Source of the DNA: an uncultured Prevotella sp.
GTDB lineage: Bacteria; Bacteroidota; Bacteroidia; Bacteroidales; Bacteroidaceae
Direction of reading: 5' to 3'
Assembly (NCBI GenBank): GCA_900553965.1
Contig: USFX01000013.1
Span: forward strand, 1-23,456
DNA length: 23,456 bases
Of this stretch, positions 12,621 through 21,743 are shown piece by piece (positions within the stretch are counted from its first letter, which is position 1; each line of letters starts with the position of its first letter). A program made the position numbers and the translations under genes. Below the pieces are notes generated by a model. That model made no database searches, was not told the DNA's origin, and saw nothing but the letters and a program-made list of their open reading frames with translations.

Positions 12621-14189
12621 ATGAAATTAGAAAACAGACAATTCGAATTGAACGTGTTTGCCGCAGAGATGGCAAAACTGAAGAACGAAAAGCATTTCGA
12701 CTTCCTTGTGACTATCGTTGGTGAGGACTTCGGCGAGGAAGGACTGGGATGTATCTACATCCTTGAGAACACGAAGACGCACGAGCGCACGAGCGTGAAG
12801 GCTGTCAACGCTGACCGCAACGAACCTTATATCCCCACGGTGATGCACCTGTGGAAGAGCGCTGAGATTTTGGAGCGCGAGGTCTACGACTTCTTCGGAA
12901 TTAAGTTCCTCGGCCATAAGGACATGCGCCGCCTCTATTTGCGCTCGGATTTTCAGGGTTATCCTTTCCGCAAGGACTACGACATGAGCGCCGAGAACAA
13001 CAAGTATGTGCTTACGGACGACCCCGAGCCCGACTATACTTTCGAGTATAACCTCAATAAAGATGGTAAGCTCGTGGCTACGAAACGTCCGCTGTTCGGC
13101 GACGATGACTATGTCATCAATATCGGCCCGCAGCACCCTGCCACCCACGGTGTGCTCCGTTTGCAGACCGTGCTCGACGGCGAGACAATCAGGAAAATCT
13201 ATCCTCATTGCGGATACATCCACCGCGGCATAGAGAAGATGTGCGAGAGCTACACTTATCCGCAGACATTGGCCCTGACCGACCGTATGGACTATCTGAG
13301 CGCCATGATGAACCGTCACGCCCTCTGCTCTGTCATAGAGGAGGCAATGGGGGTGGAGTTGACCGACCGCATCAAGTATATCCGCACGATTATGGACGAA
13401 CTGCAGCGTCTGGACAGTCACTTGCTGTTCTACGGATGCTGCGCGCAGGACCTTGGAGCGCTGACCGCATTTATATATGGTATGCGCGACCGCGAGCAGG
13501 TGCTCAACGTCATGGAGGAGACCACCGGCGGACGTCTGATTCAGAACTACTACCGCATCGGCGGATGTCAGGAGGACATAGACCCCAACTTCGTTCAGAA
13601 CGTGAAGAAGTTGTGTGCCTATATGAAACCGATGTTTCAGGAGTATCGCGACATCTTCACCGGCAACGTCATTCTTCAGAACCGTTTCAAGAACGTCGGC
13701 AAGCTCTCTATGGAGAACGCCATCAGCTACGGATGTACCGGAGGTACGGGACGCGCTACGGGATGGCACAACGACGTGCGCAAGAACCATCCATACGATA
13801 TGTACGGCAAGATTGAGTTCGACGAGATTACTTATCAGAATGGCGACTGTTTCGACCGATACATGGTACGTATGGACGAGATGGAGCAGAGCATCCGCAT
13901 CATCGAACAGCTCATCGACAATATCCCCGCCGGTGACTTCTACATCAAGCAGAAGCCTATTATCAAGGTTCCCGAGGGACAGTGGTACACGTCGTGTGAG
14001 GGTAGCCGTGGTGAAATCGGTGTCTATCTCGACTCTAAGGGCGACAAGAGCCCTTACCGTCTGAAATTCCGTCCGATGGGTTTGCCGCTGGTATCGGCTA
14101 TTGACGAGCTGCTGCGCGGCGAGAAGATTGCCGACCTCATTGCCGTAGGCGCTACGTTAGATTATGTAATTCCTGATATTGACAGATAA
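12621..14189 (+). CDS. nuoCD: NADH-quinone oxidoreductase fused subunits C and D
   Basis: This 522-residue fusion forms the peripheral-arm shell and the quinone pocket. Residues 1-120 are the NuoC part, with the 30-kDa signature REVYDFFGI at 86-94. A linker of about 40 residues, rich in Asp and Glu, leads to the NuoD (49-kDa) part. The NuoD part holds GPQHPATHGVLR at 169-180 (its His pair lines the quinone site), HRGIEKMCE, and the C-terminal DIDR. Fused C/D is common in Bacteroidetes and also known in E. coli. The gene begins 18 bases after nuoB and ends 7 bases before nuoH. Confidence 0.96.
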   Translation: MKLENRQFELNVFAAEMAKLKNEKHFDFLVTIVGEDFGEEGLGCIYILENTKTHERTSVKAVNADRNEPYIPTVMHLWKSAEILEREVYDFFGIKFLGHKDMRRLYLRSDFQGYPFRKDYDMSAENNKYVLTDDPEPDYTFEYNLNKDGKLVATKRPLFGDDDYVINIGPQHPATHGVLRLQTVLDGETIRKIYPHCGYIHRGIEKMCESYTYPQTLALTDRMDYLSAMMNRHALCSVIEEAMGVELTDRIKYIRTIMDELQRLDSHLLFYGCCAQDLGALTAFIYGMRDREQVLNVMEETTGGRLIQNYYRIGGCQEDIDPNFVQNVKKLCAYMKPMFQEYRDIFTGNVILQNRFKNVGKLSMENAISYGCTGGTGRATGWHNDVRKNHPYDMYGKIEFDEITYQNGDCFDRYMVRMDEMEQSIRIIEQLIDNIPAGDFYIKQKPIIKVPEGQWYTSCEGSRGEIGVYLDSKGDKSPYRLKFRPMGLPLVSAIDELLRGEKIADLIAVGATLDYVIPDIDR

Positions 14190-14196
14190 TTAAGTT

Positions 14197-15285
14197 ATGT
14201 TTGATTTTAGTATAGTAACAACGTGGTTCGACAGTCTCCTTCGCGAGACTCTCGGTTTGGGAGACTTCCTGTCGATACTCATTGAGTGCGTAATCGTGGG
14301 TGTGTTCATCCTTGCGGCATACGCCATGCTGGCTATCGTGCTCATTTTCATGGAGCGCAAGGTGTGCGCCTACTTCCAGTGCCGTCTCGGCCCGATGCGC
14401 GTCGGTCCTTGGGGCGTGTTCCAGGTGTTTGCCGACGTGCTGAAGATGCTCCAGAAGGAGATTTTCTTCGTTGACAAGGCTGACAAGCTGCTCTATCTCG
14501 TGGCTCCGTTCCTCGTGCTTATCGCTTCTGTCGGAACATTCTCGTTTATGCCTTGGAACAAGGGTGCGGGCATCCTCGACTTCAATGTCGGCATATTCCT
14601 GCTCACGGCAATCTCCGGTATCGGTGTTGTCGGTGTGTTCCTCGCCGGATGGGGTTCAAACAACAAGTATAGTGTCGTGTCGGCCATGCGTGGCGCCGTG
14701 CAGATGATTTCTTACGAGATGTCACTCTGCCTGTGTCTTATCACAGCTGTCGTTCTGACCGGAACAATGCAGATCAGCGGTATCGTCGAAGCACAATCGG
14801 GAGCCTTCGGATGGCTCATATTCCAAGGTCATATCCCCGCCATCATCGCTTTCCTCGTATTCCTCGTGGCTGGTAATGCCGAGGCCAATCGTGGCCCGTT
14901 CGACCTTCCCGAGGCCGAAAGCGAGTTGACAGCAGGTTATCACACTGAATATTCGGGTATGGGTTTCGGCTTCTTCTATCTCGCCGAATACCTTAATATG
15001 TTTGTTATAGCCGGTGTGGCCACAACGGTGTTCCTCGGCGGATGGATGCCTATCCACGTTGGAATCGAAGGTTTCGACGCTGTGATGGACTATATCCCCG
15101 GCATCGTGTGGTTCCTCGGCAAGGCTTTTGCCCTTGTGTGGGTGCTGCTCTGGATACGTTGGTCGTTCCCGCGTTTGCGCATTGACCAGATACTGAAGCT
15201 CGAGTGGAAATATCTCATGCCGTTGTCACTGCTTAACCTTGTGCTCATGACCGTCATCGTAGCACTTGGATGGTATATTAAATAA
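14197..15285 (+). CDS. nuoH: NADH-quinone oxidoreductase subunit H
   Basis: This 362-residue membrane subunit joins the peripheral arm to the membrane arm and forms the entrance of the quinone channel. Both family signatures are present: MERKVCAYFQCRLGPMRVGP followed by GVFQVFADVLKMLQKE, and GPFDLPEAESELTAGYHTEY followed by SGMGF. The acidic residues of the latter loop are intact. About eight to nine helices are visible. The N-terminus is slightly longer than average (about 25 residues before the first signature helix), but no better start is seen. Confidence 0.96.
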   Translation: MFDFSIVTTWFDSLLRETLGLGDFLSILIECVIVGVFILAAYAMLAIVLIFMERKVCAYFQCRLGPMRVGPWGVFQVFADVLKMLQKEIFFVDKADKLLYLVAPFLVLIASVGTFSFMPWNKGAGILDFNVGIFLLTAISGIGVVGVFLAGWGSNNKYSVVSAMRGAVQMISYEMSLCLCLITAVVLTGTMQISGIVEAQSGAFGWLIFQGHIPAIIAFLVFLVAGNAEANRGPFDLPEAESELTAGYHTEYSGMGFGFFYLAEYLNMFVIAGVATTVFLGGWMPIHVGIEGFDAVMDYIPGIVWFLGKAFALVWVLLWIRWSFPRLRIDQILKLEWKYLMPLSLLNLVLMTVIVALGWYIK

Positions 15286-15321
15286 TGTGTAATACGGCCG
15301 AATTATCAAATTCATCAGACA

Positions 15322-15849
15322 ATGGAAAATAACAATTCATATTTCGGAGGAGCAGTGAAAGGCGTGAAGTCGCTGCTCACCGGTATGGGAGTCACCATGA
15401 AGGAGTACTTCATCCCGAAGGTGACCGAACAGTATCCGGAAAACCGCAAGACAACGCTGCACGTGTCTGAGCGCCATCGCGGACGCCTCGTCATGCCGCA
15501 CGACGCCGAGGGCAACCACAAGTGCATCGCCTGTACGCTGTGTGAGAAGGCATGCCCCAACGGAACAATCAAGATTACGTCGGAGATGCGCGAGACAGAG
15601 GACGGCAAGAAAAAGAAGTTCCTGACCGACTATCAGTATGATCTCGGCGACTGCATGTTCTGCCAGCTCTGTGTCAACGTCTGTCCTCAGGACGCTATCA
15701 AGTTTACAAACGATTTCGAGAACTCAACCTTTGACCGCGGTTCGCTGGTGCTCCACCTCGACAAGGAAGTGAAGTATGAGCCGTCGCTGCCGAACATCAT
15801 TGACGGTGGCTCGCCTATCGAAATCGGCAAGTGGAACACTAAAAAATAA
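15322..15849 (+). CDS. nuoI: NADH-quinone oxidoreductase subunit I
   Basis: This is a 175-residue 8Fe ferredoxin-like subunit carrying clusters N6a and N6b. The two complete motifs are CIACTLCEKACP (Cys68, 71, 74, 78) and CMFCQLCVNVCP (Cys111, 114, 117, 121). An amphipathic N-terminal region (LLTGMGVTMKEYF) probably lies along the membrane. The gene follows nuoH after 36 bases. Because NuoE, F and G are absent from this operon, this subunit is likely the entry side for electrons from an outside donor. Confidence 0.96.
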   Translation: MENNNSYFGGAVKGVKSLLTGMGVTMKEYFIPKVTEQYPENRKTTLHVSERHRGRLVMPHDAEGNHKCIACTLCEKACPNGTIKITSEMRETEDGKKKKFLTDYQYDLGDCMFCQLCVNVCPQDAIKFTNDFENSTFDRGSLVLHLDKEVKYEPSLPNIIDGGSPIEIGKWNTKK

Positions 15850-15867
15850 TAGGAGGACGATAGTATT

Positions 15868-16386
15868 ATGGCTAATTTAGTAATGTTTATAATCCTTGCC
15901 GTTGTCATCCTCGGCTCTGCCGTTATGTGCGTGACGACGACCCGTATCATGCGGGCAGCCACTTTCATGCTGTTCGTTCTCTTCGGAGTTGCCGGACTCT
16001 ACTTCCTGCTCGACTATACTTATCTTGGCGCAGCCCAGATCAGCGTTTATGCCGGTGGCGTGACGATGATTTATGTGTTCGCCATACAGCTTGTGGGCAA
16101 GCGTACGCTGCAGGGCATCGTGGAGCGCGTGAAGTGCAGCCGTGCCATTTGCGGCGCCTGTGTGTCTCTCGTAGGTTTCGCCGTTGTGACACTTGTGCTT
16201 CTCAAGAACCATTTCCTTACGACGTTCGTTATATCGGACGAGGAAGTGCCTATGAAGTTGATTGGTCATGCCCTGCTCGGCAGCGAGAAATATCAGTATG
16301 TGCTCCCGTTCGAGTTCATCTCGGTGTTCCTGCTCGCATGTATCATCGGAGGTATTGTTGTATCAAGAAAAGAAGAGGAGAAATAA
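15868..16386 (+). CDS. nuoJ: NADH-quinone oxidoreductase subunit J
   Basis: This 172-residue membrane subunit has five hydrophobic segments. The third holds the conserved AAQISVYAGGVTMIYVFAIQL, which bears the pi-bulge region important for coupling. A strong AGGAGG (15851-15856) precedes the ATG, though with a wide 11-base gap. The gene is 3 bases from nuoK, so the two are tightly coupled. Confidence 0.94.
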   Translation: MANLVMFIILAVVILGSAVMCVTTTRIMRAATFMLFVLFGVAGLYFLLDYTYLGAAQISVYAGGVTMIYVFAIQLVGKRTLQGIVERVKCSRAICGACVSLVGFAVVTLVLLKNHFLTTFVISDEEVPMKLIGHALLGSEKYQYVLPFEFISVFLLACIIGGIVVSRKEEEK

Positions 16387-16389
16387 TTT

Positions 16390-16698
16390 ATGGTACCAGT
16401 AGAATGTTATTTCGTGCTTAGCGCACTGTTGTTCTTTATCGGCGTGTTCGGTTTTGTCACCCGCCGCAACCTGATAGCCATGCTCATCTCCATCGAGCTT
16501 GTGCTCAATGCCGTCGATCTCAACTTCGCTGCATTCAACCGTATGCTGTTCCCCGTAGAGTTTGAGGGCTTCTTCATGACCCTGTTCTCCATCGGAGTGA
16601 GCGCGGCCGAGAGTGCGGTGGCCATCGCGATAATTATCAATGTTTACCGTAACTTCAACAGCGACCAGGTGAACAGTATTGAAAACATGAAATTTTAA
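16390..16698 (+). CDS. nuoK: NADH-quinone oxidoreductase subunit K
   Basis: This is a 102-residue three-helix membrane subunit, the normal length. It shows FGFVTRRNLIAMLISIELVL with the conserved Glu of helix 2, NAVDLNFAAF, and AAESAVAIAIIINVYR with the second conserved Glu of helix 3. Both proton-path glutamates are in place. Confidence 0.95.
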   Translation: MVPVECYFVLSALLFFIGVFGFVTRRNLIAMLISIELVLNAVDLNFAAFNRMLFPVEFEGFFMTLFSIGVSAAESAVAIAIIINVYRNFNSDQVNSIENMKF

Positions 16699-16706
16699 TG
16701 TGAGTT

Positions 16707-18698
16707 ATGGATTATAGTTTTGTATTTCTCATACTCCTTCTGCCGCTGCTCTCTTTCCTCGTATTGGGACTGGCCGGCATGAAGATGCCGCATAAGACAG
16801 CCGGACTCATCGGTACCACATCGTTGGGTATTGTGACCGTACTGTCTTATTACACCGCATTCTGCTATTTCACGGCAGAGCGTGGAGCCGATGGAACGTT
16901 TGCGACGTTGGTTCCCTACAACTTCACATGGTTGCCGCTCGGAAGTCTCAACTTTGATCTTGGCATCCTCCTCGATCCTATTTCGGTGATGATGCTTATC
17001 GTGATAAGTACTGTCAGCCTGATGGTGCACATCTATTCTTTTGGTTATATGCACGGAGAGAAGGGCTTCCAGCGTTACTACGCTTTCCTGAGCCTCTTCA
17101 CCATGTCTATGCTCGGACTCGTTGTTGCCACCAACATCTTCCAAATGTATCTCTTCTGGGAGCTTGTGGGAGTCAGCTCTTATCTGCTCATCGGATTTTA
17201 TTATCCGCTTCAGGCCGCAGTCTCAGCTTCCAAGAAGGCGTTCATCGTCACACGCTTTGCTGATATGTTCTTCCTTATCGGTATCCTTATCTTCGGTTAC
17301 TATACAGGTTCGTTCAGCTTCTCGTTTGCCGGTGATGTCGTTATGGGCGATGGAACGGCTCCGTTCATTCCCGTTGACGTCATGAAGGCTGTAACCGCAG
17401 GCGGATTTATCCTGCCCACGGCTCTCGTTCTGATGTTCATCGGTGGTGCCGGTAAGAGCGCTATGTTCCCATTGCACATTTGGCTGCCCGATGCCATGGA
17501 AGGCCCGACACCTGTCAGTGCCCTCATACATGCCGCTACGATGGTCGTTGCCGGTGTATTCCAGATTGCCCGCATGTTCCCTTTATGGATTGAATATGCG
17601 CCCGGACAGATGAGCATTGTAGTATGGGTCGGCGTGTTCACCGCTTTCTATGCCGCTGCCGTTGCCTGTGCACAGAGCGACATCAAGCGCGTGCTCGCTT
17701 TCTCGACAATCTCTCAGATAGCGTTCATGATGGTTTCGCTCGGCGTCTGCCTGCCCGGCCATCACGGTGAGGTGCTCGACAATCACGCACAGCTCGGTTA
17801 TATGGCATCCATGTTCCACCTGTTCACACACGCCATGTTCAAGGCTTGTCTGTTCCTCGGTGCCGGATGTATCATCCACGCCGTTCATTCTAACGAGATG
17901 TCAACGATGGGCGGACTCCGCAAGTATATGCCTATCACGCATATTACATTCCTCATCTCGTGTCTTGCCATTGCCGGTATTCCGTTCTTCTCGGGCTTCA
18001 GTTCCAAGGACGAGATTATCACCGCATGCTTTGCCTATAGCCCCGTTGTCGGCTGGATTATGACCGGTGTGGCCGCCATGACCGCTTTCTATATGTTCCG
18101 TCTTTACTATGGCATATTCTGGGGTACAGAGAATAAGGAACTCCACGCTCACCACACCCCCCACGAGGCTCCGCTCAACATGACCCTGCCGCTCATCGTG
18201 CTTTGTGTGATTACCGTAGGTGTCGGTATTTACACGACAATCGCCGGTTTCGCAGGGTGGGGTGGTAGCTTTGGCAGCTTCGTTACGGCATCCGGCGCAG
18301 AGTATGACATCCACTTCGATGTTCAGGTAGCTGCGACGAGCACCGTCATCGCCATCATCAGCATCGCTCTTGCCACCTATATATATAAAGGTGAGAAGCA
18401 GCCCATTGCCGACAAGCTCTACAGCATGTTCCCCAAACTCCATCGTGCCGCCTACAAGCGCTTCTACATGGACGAGGTTTACATGTTTGTCACACATAAG
18501 ATTATTTTCCGTTGCGTCAGCACTCCGATTGCCTGGTTTGACCGCCACGTCATTGACGGCACGTTTGACTTTATGGCGTGGGGAGCCAACGAGGCCGGAG
18601 AGACCATCCGTCCGTGGCAGAGTGGCGACGTGCGCAAGTATGCCGTATGGTTCATTACGGGCACTGTAGCCTTAACATTAGTATTACTTTGCATATAA
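16707..18698 (+). CDS. nuoL: NADH-quinone oxidoreductase subunit L
   Basis: This is a 663-residue antiporter-like proton-pumping subunit at the far end of the membrane arm. Key blocks are FWELVGVSSYLLIGFYY (with the conserved Glu), FIGGAGKSAMFPLHIWLPDA followed by MEGPTPVSALIHAATMVVAG (with its Lys and His), and IKRVLAFSTISQIAFMM. The C-terminal part carries the long lateral helix, and the final helix reads VWFITGTVALTLVLLCI. The length is slightly above the E. coli subunit. The start at 16707 lies 8 bases after nuoK. Confidence 0.96.
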   Translation: MDYSFVFLILLLPLLSFLVLGLAGMKMPHKTAGLIGTTSLGIVTVLSYYTAFCYFTAERGADGTFATLVPYNFTWLPLGSLNFDLGILLDPISVMMLIVISTVSLMVHIYSFGYMHGEKGFQRYYAFLSLFTMSMLGLVVATNIFQMYLFWELVGVSSYLLIGFYYPLQAAVSASKKAFIVTRFADMFFLIGILIFGYYTGSFSFSFAGDVVMGDGTAPFIPVDVMKAVTAGGFILPTALVLMFIGGAGKSAMFPLHIWLPDAMEGPTPVSALIHAATMVVAGVFQIARMFPLWIEYAPGQMSIVVWVGVFTAFYAAAVACAQSDIKRVLAFSTISQIAFMMVSLGVCLPGHHGEVLDNHAQLGYMASMFHLFTHAMFKACLFLGAGCIIHAVHSNEMSTMGGLRKYMPITHITFLISCLAIAGIPFFSGFSSKDEIITACFAYSPVVGWIMTGVAAMTAFYMFRLYYGIFWGTENKELHAHHTPHEAPLNMTLPLIVLCVITVGVGIYTTIAGFAGWGGSFGSFVTASGAEYDIHFDVQVAATSTVIAIISIALATYIYKGEKQPIADKLYSMFPKLHRAAYKRFYMDEVYMFVTHKIIFRCVSTPIAWFDRHVIDGTFDFMAWGANEAGETIRPWQSGDVRKYAVWFITGTVALTLVLLCI

Positions 18699-18707
18699 TC
18701 AGAAAAG

Positions 18708-20198
18708 ATGAATATATTAAGTCTATTCGTAGTAATCCCCGTCCTGATGTTGCTCGGCCTTTGGGTAGCCCGCAACCTCAGTCAGGTGCGTGGTGTGATG
18801 GTGGCCGGTGCTTCATGTCTGCTGGCCCTGTCTATATGGCTGGTGTTCGCGTTCCTTGATATGCGTGAAACTATGCCTGCCGACCAATATCCCATGCTCT
18901 TTACAGCGAGCACGCCTTGGTTTAAGCCATTGAACATAGCTTACGCTGTGGGTGTCGACGGCATTTCCGTTGTCATGCTTCTTCTTTCGAGTATCATCGT
19001 GTTCACCGGAACGTTTGCCTCATGGCAACTCAAACCGCTGACCAAGGAGTATTTCCTTTGGTTCACCCTGCTTTCAACCGGTGTTTACGGTTTCTTCATC
19101 TGCACCGACATGTTCGCCATGTTCATGTTCTATGAGGTTGCCCTCATCCCGATGTACCTTCTTATCGGTGTCTGGGGAAGCGGCAACAAGGAGTATGCGG
19201 CCATGAAGCTGACCCTGATGCTCATGGGAGGCTCGGCACTTCTCATCATCGGTATTCTCGGAATCTACTATTTCAGCGGTGCGACGACAATGAACGTTCA
19301 GGAAATTGCCGCCATGCACAACATCCCCGTTGACATCCAGAAGATATTCTTCCCGTTCATCTTCATCGGTTTCGGTGTGCTCGGCGCCCTGTTCCCGTTC
19401 CACACATGGTCACCCGACGGTCATGCTTCGGCTCCTACAGCCGTGTCAATGCTCCACGCCGGTGTGCTCATGAAGCTGGGAGGTTACGGATGCTTCCGCG
19501 TGGCAATGTACCTGTTGCCCGATGCTGCTCAGGAGCTGGCGTGGGTGTTCCTCATCCTCACCACCATCTCAGTGGTCTATGGAGCCCTTTCGGCCTGTGT
19601 TCAGACTGACCTTAAGTACATCAACGCATATTCGTCAGTGTCTCACTGCGGTCTGGTGCTCTTCGCACTGCTCATGATGACCAAGACATCATGCACCGGA
19701 GCCATTCTTCAGATGCTTTCCCACGGACTTATGACGGCCCTCTTCTTCGCCCTCATCGGTATGATCTACGGCCGTACACACACCCGTGACATCCGCAAGC
19801 TTGGCGGCTTGATGAAGATTATGCCTTTCCTCAGTGTCGGTTATGTCATTGCCGGTCTGGCCAACCTCGGTCTGCCGGGCTTCTCCGGCTTCATCGCCGA
19901 GATGACCATCTTCGTCGGTTCATTCGAGAATGCCGACATGTTCCATCGTGTGGCCACTATCATCGCATGTACGTCAATCGTAGTTACGGCGGTCTACATC
20001 CTGCGTACCGTTGGTTTCATCCTCTTCGGCAAAGTGACCAATCCTCACTATCTCGAGCTTACCGATGCCACATGGGATGAGCGTTTATCCGTTTGCTGCC
20101 TTATCTTCTGTGTGGCCGGTCTCGGTTCGTTCCCGTTGTGGGCAAGCAGCATCATCACCGATGGCGTGACACCGATACTCAGCGTAATTAACTTCTAA
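18708..20198 (+). CDS. nuoM: NADH-quinone oxidoreductase subunit M
   Basis: This is a 496-residue antiporter-like membrane subunit. Conserved blocks are FMFYEVALIPMYLLIGVWG (coupling Glu), GALFPFHTWSPDGHASAPTA followed by VSMLHAGVLMKLGGYG (pumping Lys), and LKYINAYSSVSHCGLVLFAL. The length matches the family. The gene is 9 bases after nuoL and 14 bases before nuoN. Confidence 0.96.
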   Translation: MNILSLFVVIPVLMLLGLWVARNLSQVRGVMVAGASCLLALSIWLVFAFLDMRETMPADQYPMLFTASTPWFKPLNIAYAVGVDGISVVMLLLSSIIVFTGTFASWQLKPLTKEYFLWFTLLSTGVYGFFICTDMFAMFMFYEVALIPMYLLIGVWGSGNKEYAAMKLTLMLMGGSALLIIGILGIYYFSGATTMNVQEIAAMHNIPVDIQKIFFPFIFIGFGVLGALFPFHTWSPDGHASAPTAVSMLHAGVLMKLGGYGCFRVAMYLLPDAAQELAWVFLILTTISVVYGALSACVQTDLKYINAYSSVSHCGLVLFALLMMTKTSCTGAILQMLSHGLMTALFFALIGMIYGRTHTRDIRKLGGLMKIMPFLSVGYVIAGLANLGLPGFSGFIAEMTIFVGSFENADMFHRVATIIACTSIVVTAVYILRTVGFILFGKVTNPHYLELTDATWDERLSVCCLIFCVAGLGSFPLWASSIITDGVTPILSVINF

Positions 20199-20212
20199 AC
20201 TTATCAGGACAA

Positions 20213-21643
20213 ATGGATTACAGTCAATTCTTAAATATGCTGCCGGAAGCCACACTGATGGCTATCCTGGTAATAGTCTTCGTTGTTGATTTCGTATTCA
20301 AGAACAGCGACCGGAAACATTCGGCACTCTATATGGTCACCGGCCTGCTCATGCTGGCCCAGATAGCTCCGTGCGCAATCGCTGAGCCGACATCGGCTTT
20401 TGGTGGGCTTTATGTGACGAATGAGTCTGTCAACGTGATGAAGCTCATCCTCACCGCAGGCACGCTCATCGTGATCATCATGGCCCAGCCGTGGCTGACG
20501 CGTGACGACGTGAAAAACAAGGAAGGCGAGTTCTATATGCTCATCGTCTCAACACTGCTCGGTATGTATATGATGATGTCTTCCGGACATTTCCTCATGT
20601 TCTTCCTCGGTCTTGAGATGGCCTCCGTGCCTATGGCATGTCTCGTCGCTTTCGACAAGATGAAGAAAAACTCAGCCGAGGGAGCCGCCAAGTTCATCCT
20701 TACGGCCACGTTCTCCAGCGGCGTGATGCTCTACGGTATATCGTTCATCTACGGTGCCGTCGGCACACTCTACTTTGATGACGTCGCCGCTCAGATTACG
20801 ACATCCCCCCTTACCATCATGGGGATCGTGTTCTTTTTCAGCGGACTCGGCTTCAAGATTTCCCTCGTGCCGTTCCATTTCTGGACCGCCGACACCTATC
20901 AGGGAGCTCCGACGGCCGTTACCGGCTATCTCAGCGTAATCTCAAAGGGAGCCGCAACGCTTACCCTCATGATGATACTCTGCAAGGTGTTTGCTCCGAT
21001 GATAGACTATTGGGAGTCTTTGCTCTCCATCGTCATCGTGCTCACCATCACCATCGGTAACCTCTTTGCCATCCGTCAGAACGAGCTCAAGCGCTTCATG
21101 GCGTTCAGTTCAATCTCTCAGGCCGGTTATATCATGCTTGCAGCCATCGGCGCCAGCACAACCGGTGTTGCCGCACTGACATACTACGTGCTTGTCTATG
21201 TGGTGGCCAACCTGAGTGTCTTCACCGTAATCAGCGTTGTGGAGCAGAACTGCGGCGGCACGACAAAGATGAACAGCTACGACGGTCTCTATCAGACCAA
21301 CCCCAAGCTGGCTCTTCTCATGACGCTGGCTCTGTTCTCCCTCGCCGGCATTCCGCCGTTCGCAGGTATGTTCAGCAAGTTCTTCGTCTTCATGGCAGCT
21401 GCCGAGCAGGGTTCGTTCATGGCCTATTTCGTAGTGTTCATCGCGTTGATCAACACCGTTGTCAGCCTCTACTACTACCTGCTCATCGTCAAGGCGATGT
21501 ACATCAAGCCTTCCGAGGCTCCGCTGCCCACGTTCCGCAGTGACTGTGACAGCCGTGTCGCCCTTGCCCTCTGTACAGCCGGCATCGTAGCATTTGGTGT
21601 GTTCAGCTGCGTCTATGAGTGGATTGCGGCTGCGGCCAACTGA
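20213..21643 (+). CDS. nuoN: NADH-quinone oxidoreductase subunit N
   Basis: This is a 476-residue antiporter-like membrane subunit and the last gene of the operon. Conserved blocks are FFLGLEMASVPMACLVAF, GLGFKISLVPFHFWTADTYQ followed by GAPTAVTGYLSVISKGAA, and LKRFMAFSSISQAGYIMLAA. The C-terminus contains LFSLAGIPPFAGMFSKFFVF. An intrinsic terminator begins 31 bases after the stop codon. Confidence 0.96.
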   Translation: MDYSQFLNMLPEATLMAILVIVFVVDFVFKNSDRKHSALYMVTGLLMLAQIAPCAIAEPTSAFGGLYVTNESVNVMKLILTAGTLIVIIMAQPWLTRDDVKNKEGEFYMLIVSTLLGMYMMMSSGHFLMFFLGLEMASVPMACLVAFDKMKKNSAEGAAKFILTATFSSGVMLYGISFIYGAVGTLYFDDVAAQITTSPLTIMGIVFFFSGLGFKISLVPFHFWTADTYQGAPTAVTGYLSVISKGAATLTLMMILCKVFAPMIDYWESLLSIVIVLTITIGNLFAIRQNELKRFMAFSSISQAGYIMLAAIGASTTGVAALTYYVLVYVVANLSVFTVISVVEQNCGGTTKMNSYDGLYQTNPKLALLMTLALFSLAGIPPFAGMFSKFFVFMAAAEQGSFMAYFVVFIALINTVVSLYYYLLIVKAMYIKPSEAPLPTFRSDCDSRVALALCTAGIVAFGVFSCVYEWIAAAAN

Positions 21644-21674
21644 TAAATCATTTTACTGAAATACACAACGAGAC

Positions 21675-21726
21675 AGCGGGTCATACGGAAATCTCCTTGC
21701 GGGAAGCCGTATGGCCTGCTTTTCTT
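21675..21726 (+). terminator. Intrinsic terminator of the nuo operon
   Basis: AGCGGGTCATACGG (21675-21688) pairs along all 14 positions (two G-U) with CCGTATGGCCTGCT (21707-21720), followed by TTTCTT. It overlaps the ATG at 21711 of the following reading frame, which argues that this ATG is not the real start of the next gene. Confidence 0.75.
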
Positions 21727-21743
21727 ATATCCAGGAAAGCCAC

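Noticed and set aside
12627..13790. Minus-strand open frame of 387 codons
   Set aside because: It is antisense to nuoCD, whose motifs are unmistakable; the translation is Val/His-rich and not protein-like.
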